A stretch of DNA of 64,000 nucleotides from Mallotus nudiflorus (GCA_947683625.1 CANTUR010000009.1:8445501-8509500); one strand, 5' to 3'. Shown: positions 12,191 through 24,139, counted from the first letter of the stretch. Translations and numbers: made by a program. Notes: generated by a model not told the origin, from the letters alone.

Positions 12191-12700
12191 GGATAAAGAA
12201 GGCTCTGATATCTGTTCTAATTCTATAACCACCTGACTAGAACCTCCTCTTTGAAGTAATTGGTGATGCCAGCGACTATGCTATTGGTGCTATTTTAGGG
12301 TAGAGGAGAGATCGATAAGCATATGCCATTTACTATGCCAGCCACACCCTGGATGAAGCTCAACACCACTGACAAAGAGCTTCTTGCTGTTATTTTTGCC
12401 ATTGACAAATTTCGCCCTTATTTTATAGGCAACAAAGTGATTGTGTTCACTGATCATCCAGCTTTGAAGTACCTCCTCTCCAAGAAAGATGCCAAACCTC
12501 ATTTGATAAGATGGATGCTGCTCCTACAAGAATTTGACTTGGAGATTAAGGGTAAGAGTGGAGCAGAGAATGTTGTAATTGACCACCTATCTAGGTTGGA
12601 ATTGCCAAGGAAAGGTTCTGAATTAACAATTGATGACTATTTCAAAGGAGAACAGTTGATGCAAATGCAAGTTTTAGTACCCTATATTTTGTTAATTTCC
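12191..12700 (+). pseudogene. pol: Athila-1 RNase H
   Basis: Follows RT. The first catalytic segment reads FEVIGDASDYAIGAIL (about 12245-12298); then after stops YASHTLDEAQ, a 126-codon open stretch from 12323 with TTDKELLAVIFAIDKFRPY, VFTDHPALKYLLSKKDAKP, IRWMLLLQEFDLEIK and VVIDHLSRLELP. The Gly-Gly tail of the family is partly kept. TAG stops fall at former Gln codons. Confidence 0.88.
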
Positions 12701-13970
12701 TAGCATGTGGAGTTTTACCACCTGATCTGACTTACCTATAGAAAAAAAAGTTTTTCTCTGATGTTAAATATTATTATTAGGAGGAACCTCTTCTATATAA
12801 GATATATGGAGATGGAATCATTAGGAGATTCCTTCCAGAGGATGAGATTTAGGTCGTCTCAATACATTGTCATTCCCTTGAATGTGAAGGACCTTTTAGC
12901 TCTACTAAGACCACAACCAAGGTCCTCCAAAGTGGTTTTTACTAGCCAACTCTTTTCCAATATGCTAGATGGTTTATGGTGAATTATGATAGATGTCAGA
13001 GAATGGGGAACATAGGAAGAAGGAATGAAATACCTTTGATTGGAATACTGGAAATTGATATTTTTTATGTTTGGGGACTAGATTTTATAAGGCCCTTTCT
13101 AAGCTCACTAGGGAACAAATATATATTAATTAGGGTGGACTATGTATCCAAGTGGGTCCTGAACTAATGATGCTAAGACGGTAACTAGATTTCTCAAAAA
13201 GAATATATTTCCAGATTTGGGACAGTAAAGGCAATCATCAGTGATGGGGGTACACACTTTTGTAACCACTAATTTGAGAGCTTATTAAAGAAATATGGTG
13301 TTACTCATAAAGTCGCTACTCCCTATCACCCCTAGATTAGTGGATAGGTTAAGATTTCTAATAGAACCATCAAGCCCATTGGGGAGAAGATAGTATCAAC
13401 ATCAAGAAAATACTAATCTTTTAAGTTAAATGATGCTCTTGGGCCTACAAAACTGCATTTAAGACCCCTATTGATGCTTATCCGTTCAGACTCCTCTATG
13501 GAAAATCTTATCATCTACTAGTGGAATTTGAACACAGAGTTTTTTAGGCTATAAAATTTTTAAACTTTGATTTATAGAAGGCTGGTGATCAGAGAATTCT
13601 CTATATGAATGAACTTCAGGAATTCAGACTGAACTCTTAAAAGAATGCCAAGATTTATAAGCAAAGAACAAAAATATGGCATGATAAGCATATTCTGAAA
13701 AGAGAATTGAAAGCAGGAGACCAAAAACTATTGCTTGACTCTAGACTAAAATTGATTCCAGGAAACTTAAAATCAAGGTGGTAAGGACCTTTTACTATTA
13801 AACAAGTCTATCCACATGGAGCAGTAGTGATATGGAGTCATAACTCTAGTTCATTTAAATTCAATGACTAGAGGTTGAAGCTTTATCATCAGTTGGAGGA
13901 AATTCCAACAAGAGCATCTTCTGCACTTTTGTCACCTAGTTAACCTCTACTGCATTAAGTCGAGCTTATG
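12701..13970 (+). pseudogene. pol: Athila-1 integrase
   Basis: The zinc-binding domain ends with YDRCQRMGNIGRRNEIPL (about 12985-13035). The catalytic core shows VWGLDFIRPFLSSLGNKYIL (first Asp about 13080) and AIISDGGTHFCN (second Asp about 13235), then KKYGVTHKVATPYHP with TAG at two expected Gln codons. The C-terminal region (13400-13880) is recognisable but broken by stops, ending in the chromodomain-less tail typical of Athila. The GGGAGATAACCCA motif after pol (13994-14006) is characteristic of Athila elements and marks the end of this region. Confidence 0.87.
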
Positions 13971-15708
13971 ACTTAAAAAAAAAACACTTCTTGGGAGATA
14001 ACCCAAATGTTATTTATTTGTTCTTTTCAATTTTTTTAGTTAGTTTGATTCCCTCAAGGAGCTCTATTCTTAATGCAGATTTTTTAATACCTGGGATATA
14101 CATGCATCAAAGACTATTCTCAAGTTATCAATAATATCCAAAATATAAATTACTACAACATCGGGAAATAAATTAAGGAAGTTTTCTTTATATATATATA
14201 TATATATTATTTTGTGTGTGCTTAAATGTTTTATTGACTTTAAAAATATTTGGAGTGATTTTGACTGATAATTTTAAGTAGGGACATATGTTACTATATT
14301 TCACATTGTATGCATACATATTAAGGGCCAAGCTTCATAAGCGTAACATGGGTGTGCCACAAAATAACACACACATGCAAACAAGTACCAAAACACAGTT
14401 GTGCCTCACCTAGCACGACCTTGCCATTTTGTCCCTTTAGTCAACATGGTCGTGCCCTATCCAACATGGTCGTGTCATATTTGTGCCTTTAATAAGCATG
14501 GTCATGCCCCCTAAAGCATGACAATGTCATTCTTATGCACATATTTTGCACGGTAGTGCCCTCACCAACATGGCCTTGCCATTCTTGTGCTTATAATATG
14601 CACAGTCATGCCTTACCAAACACGGCCATGTGATTTTCAAGCTTTTAATGTGCATGGGCGTGTGCATTATCCATGCATTCACATGTAGTGTAGGCATGTG
14701 ACTTTTCATTTTCATGTTAACCACCTAACACCTCTTTTTGACCTCCACTATCCCAAACCTCTAAAACACTTTTTCAAATTCTTTTTGTGTCAACTTTTCA
14801 TTTTATATTTTATTCTTTATTTTTTTTACTTATGTTTTCTTTTCATGGATTCCAGATACTTCCTTTCACTTGCAGTGCAACACATTGAGGACAATATGGA
14901 GGAGTGTTTACTTACTTTACCTTTTTAGTATTTTATCTTATTAATTTTGAGTAATTTATCATTTATTTATTACATTTCTAAAAAATTAATTCATTAATTA
15001 ATTAAATATCCCACACTTTTATTTTTGCTAACTTGTTATAATTATAAGCTTTATATATTAAAATTAAAATTAGCTAGTCTAGTTTAAGCAATATATGGTT
15101 AATCCCTGTAGAATATGGTTTAAAGTTTTGTTAATATTTGAGAATTAGAATTTTTAATTTTTAATCAACCTAAATATATACCTCTCTTTTGTTTTATTTA
15201 AAAAGGATTTTTTGATAAAATTTTTGCAATCAAGAGATTTGGATATCATAATTCAGCTGTAGATTAAAAAAAGGATTAAAAGAGCAAAAATCTCCATTCT
15301 ACTCTAATGCTCAAATTGAGTATGAGTAATCCAAAGGTACCTAATGACAGTATTCATGCTCAGTAATACAGGAACAGTAGGGAATACCAAAGTTGGGAAG
15401 GATTCTAATCCAACATAAACAAATGAAAATTCAACTAGTTCTCATATCTAGCTTAAGGATTGACTAATAATTTAAATACATTTGACTTTCCTTAGATTAT
15501 AAGTTTAAGTTCATTAATTCTTATAAATAATTGATTTGAGAGTTGTCCTTCAATTGGTAAAATTTATAGTCTTTTTCTCAATTTATTAATTTAGTTTTGC
15601 TAAACAATACTTGTATTAACCTGTTACCATATTGATTAAACTAATTGTAATTTTATTTTAATATGCTCATATTATTGTTATAATAAGGTTCTTGCCTGAG
15701 GACAAGCA
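13971..15708 (+). other. Athila-1 3' untranslated region
   Basis: 1.7 kb with no supportable gene. It holds a short (TA)n run at about 14189-14208, a dense cluster of GCACGGCCGTGC-like motifs at 14335-14705, and AT-rich filler to the polypurine tract. Athila elements often carry an extra ORF here, but none is recognisable. Confidence 0.6.
14335..14705 (+). repeat. Degenerate GCACGGCCGTGC palindrome cluster
   Basis: About a dozen imperfect copies spaced roughly 20-40 bp, such as CATGGTCGTGCC (14454, 14475), CACGGCCATGTG (14621) and GCATGGGCGTGTGC (14653). The same motif recurs in both Athila-1 LTRs (45-300 and 16020-16270). Most departures from GCACGGCCGTGC are C-to-T or G-to-A at CpG. Confidence 0.75.
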
Positions 15709-15730
15709 AAAGTTTAAGTGTGGGTGAATT
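15709..15730 (+). other. Athila-1 polypurine tract
   Basis: AAAGTTTAAGTGTGGGTGAAT, preceded by TTGCCTGAGGACAAGCAAAAG, a hallmark of Athila elements just before the 3' LTR. Confidence 0.8.
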
Positions 15731-17198
15731 TGATAATTGCATTTTACTATTAAAAATTACACTTTTTAGTCTCTTTTTAATTTAATAATATTTCATTTTA
15801 GTTGTATAAATTTCCATTTTCTACATAATAATTAATAAATTTAGCATTTATAAAATATTAGGACATTTAAGTAAAATATAGATATAATCATGCATTAATT
15901 AAATAAATTAGGAGGTTTATGTTTTTTGTTTAATTTTTGTATTCTTCTCATTGAGTTTCTATTTTTTCTGTAGAAATTAAATGTGTGAATAAAAGTCAAA
16001 GATCAAGAAAGTCAAAGAATAGAACATGGGCATGCAAAACTTAGGCTTAAATAATGCACGACCATGCACAGCTGTGCCAAGAAATGAAGGAAATAGCATA
16101 TGGTTGTGTGAAGCATCACATGGCCATGACATTATGAGGCATGCAAGATGCATAGCCATGCGAGGCATGACACAACTGTATCATATTTCCACTACAAGGT
16201 AGCACAATTATGTAAGGCATGACATGGTTGTGTCATTTTATCCTTATATGTGTGTACGGCTGTGCAAGTCCAGCTATGCTTGTACATTTAAGGAATTCCC
16301 ACTCTGAAGCATGCATCACATGCAACCTTATTTTTGAGGATATAAGAGCATCCTAAATGGGGGTAACAAGGGAAGGGAGGAGAGCAAAAAATAGAAGACA
16401 GAGCAAAACATAGAGAGACAGAGAGATAGAGAAGAGGATTGAAGAAAGAAAGACTATTTTCTCTAGAATTTTTCTTCTTTTATATTCATTTATTCGTGTC
16501 TTTAATAATTTACATTTTGTGTAACTAAACTCTTTTAGAGTTTGGATTCATGTAGCTAAGATTACTGCTTGTCTAGATATTATTTTATTGTAGTTAACTA
16601 TCTCCGGTCAATTTCTCAGGTTTTGCTTCATTAATCTTATGTATAATTTAGGCCTGATTAAATGCATGCTTGTGGATAAATTTAAATTTATGACAACAAA
16701 ATTTGCATGATTTATTAGCTCATAAAACCTATGATTCTAGGGATCCTTGATCACGAAAGTAAACAAGACCTTAGGGGATTAATATACTGCCAAAGAACTT
16801 AATAAACCAGAGTAATTCATTAGACCATGAGAATAGGTTGTGTTTTCTTTAGGCATGCCTGAGTGACTTTGAAAGAAGCCTTAGGAATTTATGAATAGCC
16901 TACCCTTGACTGAGATTTATTAACTGAATTAACAAAATCTTGTAATTCAAGCAAGTGCCTGGTGAATGAATCCAAGCTCTATTTTTTAAATCCTAAATTT
17001 CTTTAGATATAATATGTTTACATTAGCATTCTGTTTATTTATTAATTCAATTTTCCAGTTTAAAAATCATTCATTCTATTAGCTTGTAAGAGGCAATATC
17101 ACACTTAGTGCTAGAATTTCTCATCTCCTTATGTGAACGATACTCACTCGTCACATATTACTTGTAACGAGTCGTACACTTGCAGAAATCGCTCAACA
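15731..17198 (+). repeat. Athila-1 3' LTR
   Basis: 1468 bp from TGATAATTGC to GCTCAACA, matching 1-1188 in its last 1.2 kb. A likely TATA box TATAAGAG lies at 16341-16348. The palindrome series recurs at 16020-16270 and a purine-rich AGAGAGACAGAGAGATAGAG stretch at about 16410-16440. It abuts 17199, beyond which Tat LTR sequence soon begins. The target duplication cannot be tested because the element's left end is outside the window. Confidence 0.9.
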
Positions 17199-17319
17199 AA
17201 GGGAATGGACTATATTTGAATAAATTAATTTGGTACAAACATTTTTGAAAGTTTTTGTGGTCAACTATTTTTTTGAAAGATTTTTTAGTTTTTGGTTGAT
17301 TTATGTAAAAACCCCTAAA
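17199..17319. other. Unassigned junction between Athila-1 and Tat LTR
   Basis: About 120 bp that I cannot align to the complete Tat LTR at 31247-33483. It may be a diverged or rearranged part of that LTR, or unrelated flank. Confidence 0.4.
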
Positions 17320-18773
17320 TTTAGAACCAATTTTAAAGGCCTATTAATTAAATGAGTTATTGGAGCCTAAAATGAGCTTGTGGCCCAAAATACATTAAAA
17401 ATAAGCAAACGAACCCAATAACATAAAAAAATAAAACAATCAAATAAAAAGGATTAATTATGCAATTAAATTATATCTCTAAAAAACCCTAATTTTAATT
17501 AACATGAAACCTAAATTAACCTACTACCTTCATTAATTTTATTTAGGGTTTACCAAATTGAACCTAATTTACTAATCACTTTTAAGAGCACATAAAGCTA
17601 AAATTTGTATTATTCCCACTATTGGGGCTATTACAAAAGCTATAATAAATAATAAAGGAAATAAAAGTAAAATTACAACCTTTTAAAAAAATAAGTTAAA
17701 CAAATTCAAAACCTAAAAAAAGAAACTAGGTAGGGCAAGATAAAAATTAAATCGAGATTATTGATTTTTGGCTTTCATTCATGGATTCTCCATGGATTTC
17801 CTTGGTTCAATCATGTATTCATCACCAAAAGCATAAAACACAAAGAATAGAAAAAAAGAAAATAAGATTAGAGTTAATGAACAAAGAAAACAAAATAATG
17901 AAAATAAAACCTAAAAAACATAGAAATAAGAAAATAAAAAATGATAAAAATAATGATATAAAAGAAAGAATTAATAAAAAGAAACGAGTGGAAAATGAAT
18001 AATGCTATGCATATGCTGTTTGAATGCCCCTTAAAATGGGATTTCATCATTTTGGAAAAAAATTAACTTTTTTTCTTAATTTCTGAACTTTGAAAAGATC
18101 ATATTTTGTTTCTTTTTTTGAAAAGGTTTTAAAATCACAACATCAGGTTAGGTATTCTCTTCACTATATGTTTTTTCAATAAACACTTTATATAATCAAT
18201 ATTAGGGTTTCTTCTCTCTGTTTTTTATGCAGTCCAGCCTCCCCTTCTTCTCTGCCAATCTTTTTTTATATCTCGATGCTAAGCCAACCACTTACATGAT
18301 CACAGAAATTATGTGATCACATTAGTTTTGATCTCTTCCATCCTAAAAAAAAACAAGATAAACATTTTAATTTAAAAAAATGATTATACGCGTAAAAGAT
18401 GTGTACTGGACTAAAACCTACAGATAAATACTCAAATCAATTTATTTATTAAAATAAATTAAATTTGAACCAATCACAGTAAACAAAAAGATTTTTATTA
18501 AAATTTTTTAGTGCCTCGGCATTCCAAAATGTGGATCGGCATTATGTAATGTTGATTGACATTGTGTAATGCCGATTGGCATTATATAATATCGATCAAC
18601 ATTGTGTAATACTAATTGGCACTATATAATACCAATTAGCATTATGTAATACTTATTGGCATTGCACACATTTTCAAATATACACCTACAAAATTCAATT
18701 TTTGATTAAAATTTCATCAGCGGGGCTTTCACCGCATTTATGCATAATTGCATACTAAATTTGGGTGCTTACA
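17320..18773 (-). repeat. Tat/Ogre-like 3' LTR (truncated)
   Basis: Matches 31952-33483 of the complete Tat LTR. On the minus strand it starts TGTAAGCACCC at 18773, next to a polypurine tract, so it is the 3' LTR. About 700 bp of its far end is missing, presumably lost or displaced when Athila-1 landed here. It includes six tandem 20-bp palindromic units (18541-18660). Confidence 0.85.
18541..18660. repeat. 20-bp tandem palindromic array, six units (3' LTR)
   Basis: Units follow ATTATGTAATGCCGATTGGC with point changes. Successive units alternate two inverted repeats: GGCATTA..TAATGCC and GCC....GGC. The same six-unit array is in the other LTR at 33179-33298. Confidence 0.85.
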
Positions 18774-18786
18774 GCTGGCCCCCTCT
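18774..18786 (-). other. Tat element polypurine tract
   Basis: Minus strand AGAGGGGGCCAGC immediately before TGTAAGCACCC, the arrangement expected for Tat/Ogre elements. Confidence 0.75.
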
Positions 18787-18929
18787 GTCACTATTTACTT
18801 GAAAAATTATGGCAAAGAAATAGAAGAAGGGAATTTTGAAGGAAAGAATTAGGGTACTTAATAGTATCCTAATTGATGGGTTAATGCTTAAATTACTATG
18901 CAATTTTTAAGCAAGATGTTGTGTTTAGC

Positions 18930-19560
18930 ATGCTTCACTATATTTCATATAGAATGTTCAACGAGATATATGTAAATGTGTTTTGCTATATTCTTTATGG
19001 GACATTTAGTATTTCATTATTTAAAAAACATGTTATAGTTCCTGTTGAACATCTAATAATAATACCATAACTACTGTGTAGTGTTTGGTGAACTACACTA
19101 TATTCCCTTTAGGATGTCTAGTGATAATGGATTCATTGATATTACCTATGAGACATTTAATGAAATATATGTAATTATTCTCGCTATATTCCCTTATAGG
19201 ACATTTAGCGATTTATGATTTAAAAAAACATGTTGTAGTTATTATGGAACGTCTAGCAATCTCTGATTTAAAATTTTGATATATTCCCTATAGGATGTTT
19301 AGCAATTTATGATATGAAAAATGTCCTATAGTCCATATGGAATGTATAGCAATGATACCATAACTACTATGTAGTGTCCTGTAGATCAAAAGATCTAAAA
19401 ATTCATGTTATAACTACTATGTAGCATATAACAAATTAAATTTGAAATTCATATTATGACTACTAGATAGTGCATAATGAAATAATTTTAAATTTCTTTT
19501 ACAGCTACTGCATAGCATATAATAAAATGAATTTAAAATTTTTAATAAAAATGTTGATGA
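18930..19560. repeat. Degenerate ~90-120 bp repeat array
   Basis: At least four copies of a CTATATTCCCTATAGGACATTT-like block and three to four of a TAACTACTATGTAG-like block, in a loosely periodic pattern. Both sub-blocks are self-complementary (CCCTATAGGA; CTACTATGTAG), as in the LTR arrays. Confidence 0.6.
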
Positions 19561-20339
19561 TGCATGTAAAATGCAAAAATCAAATTTTGTAATTATATTT
19601 ATATTCAGTACTTAATAGAGGATTCAAAATTTAAATACATACTAACTTGTAATTAATAATTCTATGAATTATTAATTAATGATATGAATTTCATGAGTTT
19701 AATTATGAATTGACCAAATTGTAAGGAAGAAATTTGGACTTGAATGTAAACAAGTTTTTATGGACCAAAATGGATATTTTCCATCCTATATACTTCACTT
19801 TTGCATGTTGCATTCCATTTCTCATTTCATCTTCATTTTCTTTTCCTTTTATTTTCTCTTTGCATTAATTTTTTTTTCTTTGATTACTTAATCATCTAAC
19901 ATTCGATTTGCAACTCGTCAGATCCTATGGCTGCCCTGTGATACATACCACATAGGGGAGCATAAATTCCAGTAGATCTAATTATTCTGTCTCCCCTTTT
20001 TCCTAAAAATTGTCTTGGAGTTTGAGAAGGCTCCACCATTCTCCCACTAACTTACATACATCTCTATAGGTGTATAGATGTGGGTAATAAGGTAATATTT
20101 CCTCATTTCTGGTTATTTTTGCAAAAAATTATTTATAAAGTTAGTAATCAAAATCAATTTTAAAATGCAAATTAGTATGCACATTATTCAAATTAGATTA
20201 GAAACTGGTAAAAAATGAATGAAAATTTGAAATTAAACCCTAAAAATATGAAATTTTTAGCTTGAGTTTGCTATATGTCCAATCAAATGTCTATAATCCC
20301 GATTAGAAGTCCAGATTTTCAATCGCCATCCAATTTTTT

Positions 20340-20443
20340 AGTCAATATTGCCCAATGTTGATCGACAGTATATAATGTCGATTGGCATTAGGCATTATGT
20401 AATGTCGATTGGCATTACACATTATATAATGTCGATTGGCATT
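20340..20443. repeat. Internal copies of the AATGTCGATTGGCATT palindromic unit
   Basis: Three to four units like TATAATGTCGATTGGCATTA, spaced 20-26 bp, outside the LTR but matching its 20-bp array. Confidence 0.75.
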
Positions 20444-20686
20444 CCATTTTGCTGATAAAAAAAAATTTCTTATTTTATTTATTTATTTACTTATTCTTGA
20501 ATTCCATCTAGCAATTGATAAAATTTGCGTGCTATTTTTCATAGAGCTCAAGAATTATTTCACAAGCTACCAAGGAATGTGACATAGTAGATCTAGGCCT
20601 CAAGTTTCAGATAATTCATCAATGCACTTTTGATAGTTCAGGGCTAATCTAACCGTTATTCTCTATTTGCTTTAGTTTAGAAGAGA

Positions 20687-22080
20687 ATGGACACCACCCA
20701 CACTTTTCACACACTTATAAGGGAACTGGCTATTTCTCCTATGAGTTTTTATGCTTTCACTAGGAATGCCTTCAAAGGAACTCCCGTTCCTTTTGACATT
20801 ATTTATTATAGTCTTCCTAAAGATACATAGCGTTAATAAGTGCATGACTTGATTGGGTTTGTCCTGATGTGGAAGAATTGGAAAAATGTTCTCCTTTCAT
20901 TTATAGTTGAGGGATTCAGATGTTTGCTCACTACTACTCCTTGTCATATTGCTTAGAAGGCGAGGTGTCTCCTCCTTATATTGCTAGGCATGACTCTTTT
21001 CTGTGAGACTGGTCACGAGGTCAGCATTTCTTTACTCGACCCCTTTCATCACTTAGGTCAATTTGCTACCCTTGATTGGGGATTTGCTACATTAACCTAT
21101 CTTTACTACAGAGTAGATACTATTTATAGAGGTGATGTCATGATGTGTGGCTTTTGACATGTCCTGCTTCTACGTTCTTTTTTTTGCATGATTCATTTAT
21201 TTATTTTTCTTTTCCAGATTTGGAGTATAAAAATTGGGTTGATATGGGGTTTTGATGCTCTCAACTTTGACATGAGTCTCCCTCTGATGTAGAGATGGTG
21301 TACTTCCCATCTGCCTAGCATTAGGAATATTCTTTAGATCTATTGTGATCATATAAACTCCATTGAGTGGCACCTGGTAAGAAAACAAAATCATCAATAT
21401 TTAATAATGCAAGTTAAACTTAATTAATATAATTTGTAGATTAATTCTTATTTGTTGGAGGGAGCTAATGATGTTAAGAGATATGATTTTATGGCTGGAG
21501 CACTATGTCTTGAGTCTATGAGGATTTTACTCCTTAGATATGGTTATAAGATGTGGTATCTGGGGGAATGAGTATATCAGTGGTCTTTTAGAACTTCATG
21601 ACATTGTATTCCTTATGATATCCCTCCTTTGATATTACATAGCTCGTACATGATGGGTTCAAAGCTGAGAGAGGCACTACGGGGATATGCTACCTTAACT
21701 TTACTTAAGTGATCTCACCATTACCAGCAGTTCATCCATAAGAACCTTGTAGAGCAAATTCCTACTAACAATTCTTAGGTAACTTATGATCATTTCATTT
21801 ACTCTTTTAGAACCCATAAATTACTTATTCTTTTTCACAATTTGAGGAGATTAATTCCCCTACTGTCGAGGTGATAAGGGAAGAAATTGAGACTACTCAT
21901 GAGCCTGAGACTGGTCCTTATATTGAAAGATCTAAGCCCAAACCTAGTCATACACACTATACTCAACACAGTAGAACTAGTCGTAAAGGAGCTTTGATTA
22001 GTGCTACCCTTGGCAATGTCAATCTTCTGGATATGTCTATACTTTTATTGGGCTACTACTATTTAGACTTTGATTGAGTA
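20687..22080 (+). pseudogene. Antisense plant mobile domain (PMD) protein relic within the Tat element
   Basis: PMD (aminotransferase-like, MAIN/MAIL family) proteins occur in plant genes and are carried by some MULE and gypsy transposons; their role in elements is unknown. The frame is on the strand opposite to the element's gag-pol. From the ATG at 20687: MDTTHTFHTLIRELAISPMS and GTPVPFDIIYYSLPKDT. After stops, the core shows CLLLILLGMTLFCETGHEVS, LLDPFHHLG, LDWGFATLTYLYYRVDTIYRG and MMCGF, matching the PMD pattern of a leucine-rich helix, then a WG..L..LY..L....R block. The C-terminal part (21430-22076) has LRYGYKMWYLGE, PYDIPPLILHSS and GYATLTL. TGA/TAG stops and a 60-bp AT-rich break (21400-21430, possibly an intron) interrupt it. 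The identity rests on motif memory and needs a profile search. Confidence 0.65.
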
Positions 22081-22457
22081 GTATATGCACTTTAGTGATG
22101 CTCAACTTCTTAACTTTTTTCCGACAGATACTTCTTATGTGAGTTTATCTGACTTATAAAGAATTTAAAATCCTTCTCAAAGGCAGCTACCAGTCTATCT
22201 AACTTAATCCATTAAAATCCTGCCAAAAGTGGATAATACTGCATAATTAAATAAATAACTAATTTATTAAAAAGATAAAAAATGAATATTATCCCTTTAA
22301 TAATTGTTTATTTATCCTTATCTAGTTTATATTCCGTCACCTCATCTTATTCGTATTCCTTAAGCAAATAGAATCATTTTCTCATATGGACTCATTTTCC
22401 TTCTCTACATAAAGAACACAAAAGAGGCATTATTCCTCATTCTCTATACTTTTAATC

Positions 22458-23700
22458 ATGACTCAAGCATCTCTTCAATAGATGAAGAAATTTATTAAGG
22501 GCCTTAATTAAAATAATTGGAATAACTTTCTCCCTTTTCATTCTAAATCAATAAAATACCTTCAACATTTGAATATTGACAACAACCTTTTGCATGGTGT
22601 TGTAGCTTTTTAGGATGCTAAGGACCATATGTTCATATTCAATAGGCAAGAATTATGCCTAATGATTCAAGAATTTATTGCTATCTTAGAGTGCTAATTA
22701 GACTTAACAGCCATGATTGCTCTTCTTGATCTGACTATCCAAATTCTTGATAAGTTTGTAGCATGTTTGATTTGCCCCTAGATGACATTTATCTATATGC
22801 TCACAACCCTTGGACCATTGATCTATCCTCTTTAATTACTGTATGTGAAACTAAAGATAAGAACATTGTTGCTTGGACTATAACTGTTGCTTTTTGTCTT
22901 TATGCATAGTTTTTGCTAGTTTCAACTCATAGAGATGCTAACACACAAATTATGAGTATTTTAAAGTAGGTAGAAACTAGAGCTAACCCTATGCCCATTA
23001 TTTTTGCTGAAACTATAATAGGACTAGACAATTTTATAACTCAGAATAGTCTTTTAGGTATTTTACTTCTCCTTTAGTTGTGTAACCAAAATCCTTTATT
23101 GTTTTATTTCTCTTTTATTTGCCTTAACTTTTTCCTAAGACGCCTTTTTAGGCTTATGTTATATATATATATATATATAACTTAGTTTTCTTAATGTTCT
23201 TATTAACCCTTTAACTTATCAAGCTCATCAGCTACAATCTCATCCATTGAAGATTAAGGATAAGCACACTGCAAACCATTGGGTTAACTAGTTCAAGGGC
23301 ATTGCATATGTTGAGATCACATAGGTCTGCCCTTGGTGGAAATTGAAATTCATGACCATTGATTTATATGATCATAGTGTTCGTGTTCCTAGGCTATGTT
23401 TCATTTCCATTTTCTCTCCTTCAAGCCTTTCATATTGGTATGGTCACCCATAATACATTGTCATTATTTTTACTGACTTTGAAGGCTTCCCTTTGAGACA
23501 AGACTTTTAGGACAAGGTTTGGAGGTTATGGCCTTAGGAACTTTAAATAAAGAATTCATTTGAATGTCAATATGGCTATTGAAGATAATAATAAAGCTTG
23601 GGTTCTCATGCAAACTATAGAGCCACTAGGATTTGCTAAGTACAAGAGGAGTCAAGTGTTGCACGATGAATCACAAAAGAAGAAACCAAGACATATTTAG
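22458..23700 (+). pseudogene. Antisense DUF7745-like protein relic within the Tat element
   Basis: A second plus-strand relic lies between the PMD relic and the end of pol. ATG at 22458 gives MTQASLQ, a TAG, then MKKFIKGLN. The core reads NNFLPFHSKSIKYLQHLNID, LLHGVVAFWDAKDHMFIFNR and QELCLMIQEFIAILE. This matches the plant domain in which a small helix bundle precedes AFWDP...F.F...EL.PT.EE...L. Further on, after frame changes, come VAFCLYA, VETRANPMPIIFAETIIGLD and WFKGIAYVEIT, fitting the GxNPxPxILAET block of DUF7745. A (TA)n run (23161-23180) and stops break it. Function is unknown. Whether it and the PMD relic were one spliced gene cannot be told. Confidence 0.55.
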
Positions 23701-24139
23701 AATAGTGATCTCATAGATCTAGTTTTTTAGGCTTTTAATACTTTGTTTTTCCTTTAAGTACTTATGCTTTATAATAAAGATAGGATATACAATATTCAAA
23801 CAAAAATTTCATTTCAATTTGCTTCATTAATTAAGGCTTAAATGAGTACATTTATTACATCATATGATATAGCTCCTGTTATTAGCTAGTCCTTTTAAAT
23901 TTTCTAATTAAATATTTTTCTCTCACTTTTATTTCCCTAATTTCTGTCTGACTAGCCCTTTATACATTTTCTAATCACTAGGATCACTTGTTTATTTTCT
24001 TCCTTAATTTTTTCCTGTCGGCCCCTTTATAGGTTTTCTTAATAGCGAGAATGTCCTAATTTTTTCCTGAGTAGCCTTTTCAGGTTTTCTAGCTGATGGA
24101 CTTTTATTTCTTTTATACAATTATTATAATTTTTTTAAA
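23701..24139. repeat. Spacer between antisense genes and pol, with short tandem repeats
   Basis: From about 23930 to 24105, three copies of a ~60-bp unit whose core is TTTTTTCCTGACTAGCCCTTTATAGGTTTTCTAA (for example 23936, 24006, 24060); a looser copy lies at 23125-23155. No gene seen. This is where the two convergent coding strands meet. Confidence 0.6.

Larger units (their letters stand above)
18787..20686. other. Tat element 3' noncoding region with degenerate repeats
   Basis: 1.9 kb without a supportable gene. From about 18930 to 19560 it holds a degenerate repeat in which CTATATTCCCTATAGGACATTTAGC (about 18990, 19095, 19180, 19280) alternates with ACCATAACTACTATGTAGTG (about 19065, 19360, 19405). 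At 20340-20443 three more GTAATGTCGATTGGCATTA-type units appear, related to the LTR array but spaced about 26 bp. Confidence 0.65.

Noticed and set aside
17781..18002. Lysine-rich 73-codon frame
   Set aside because: Within the Tat 3' LTR; composition reflects A-rich DNA, and the matching stretch in the 5' LTR is not open.
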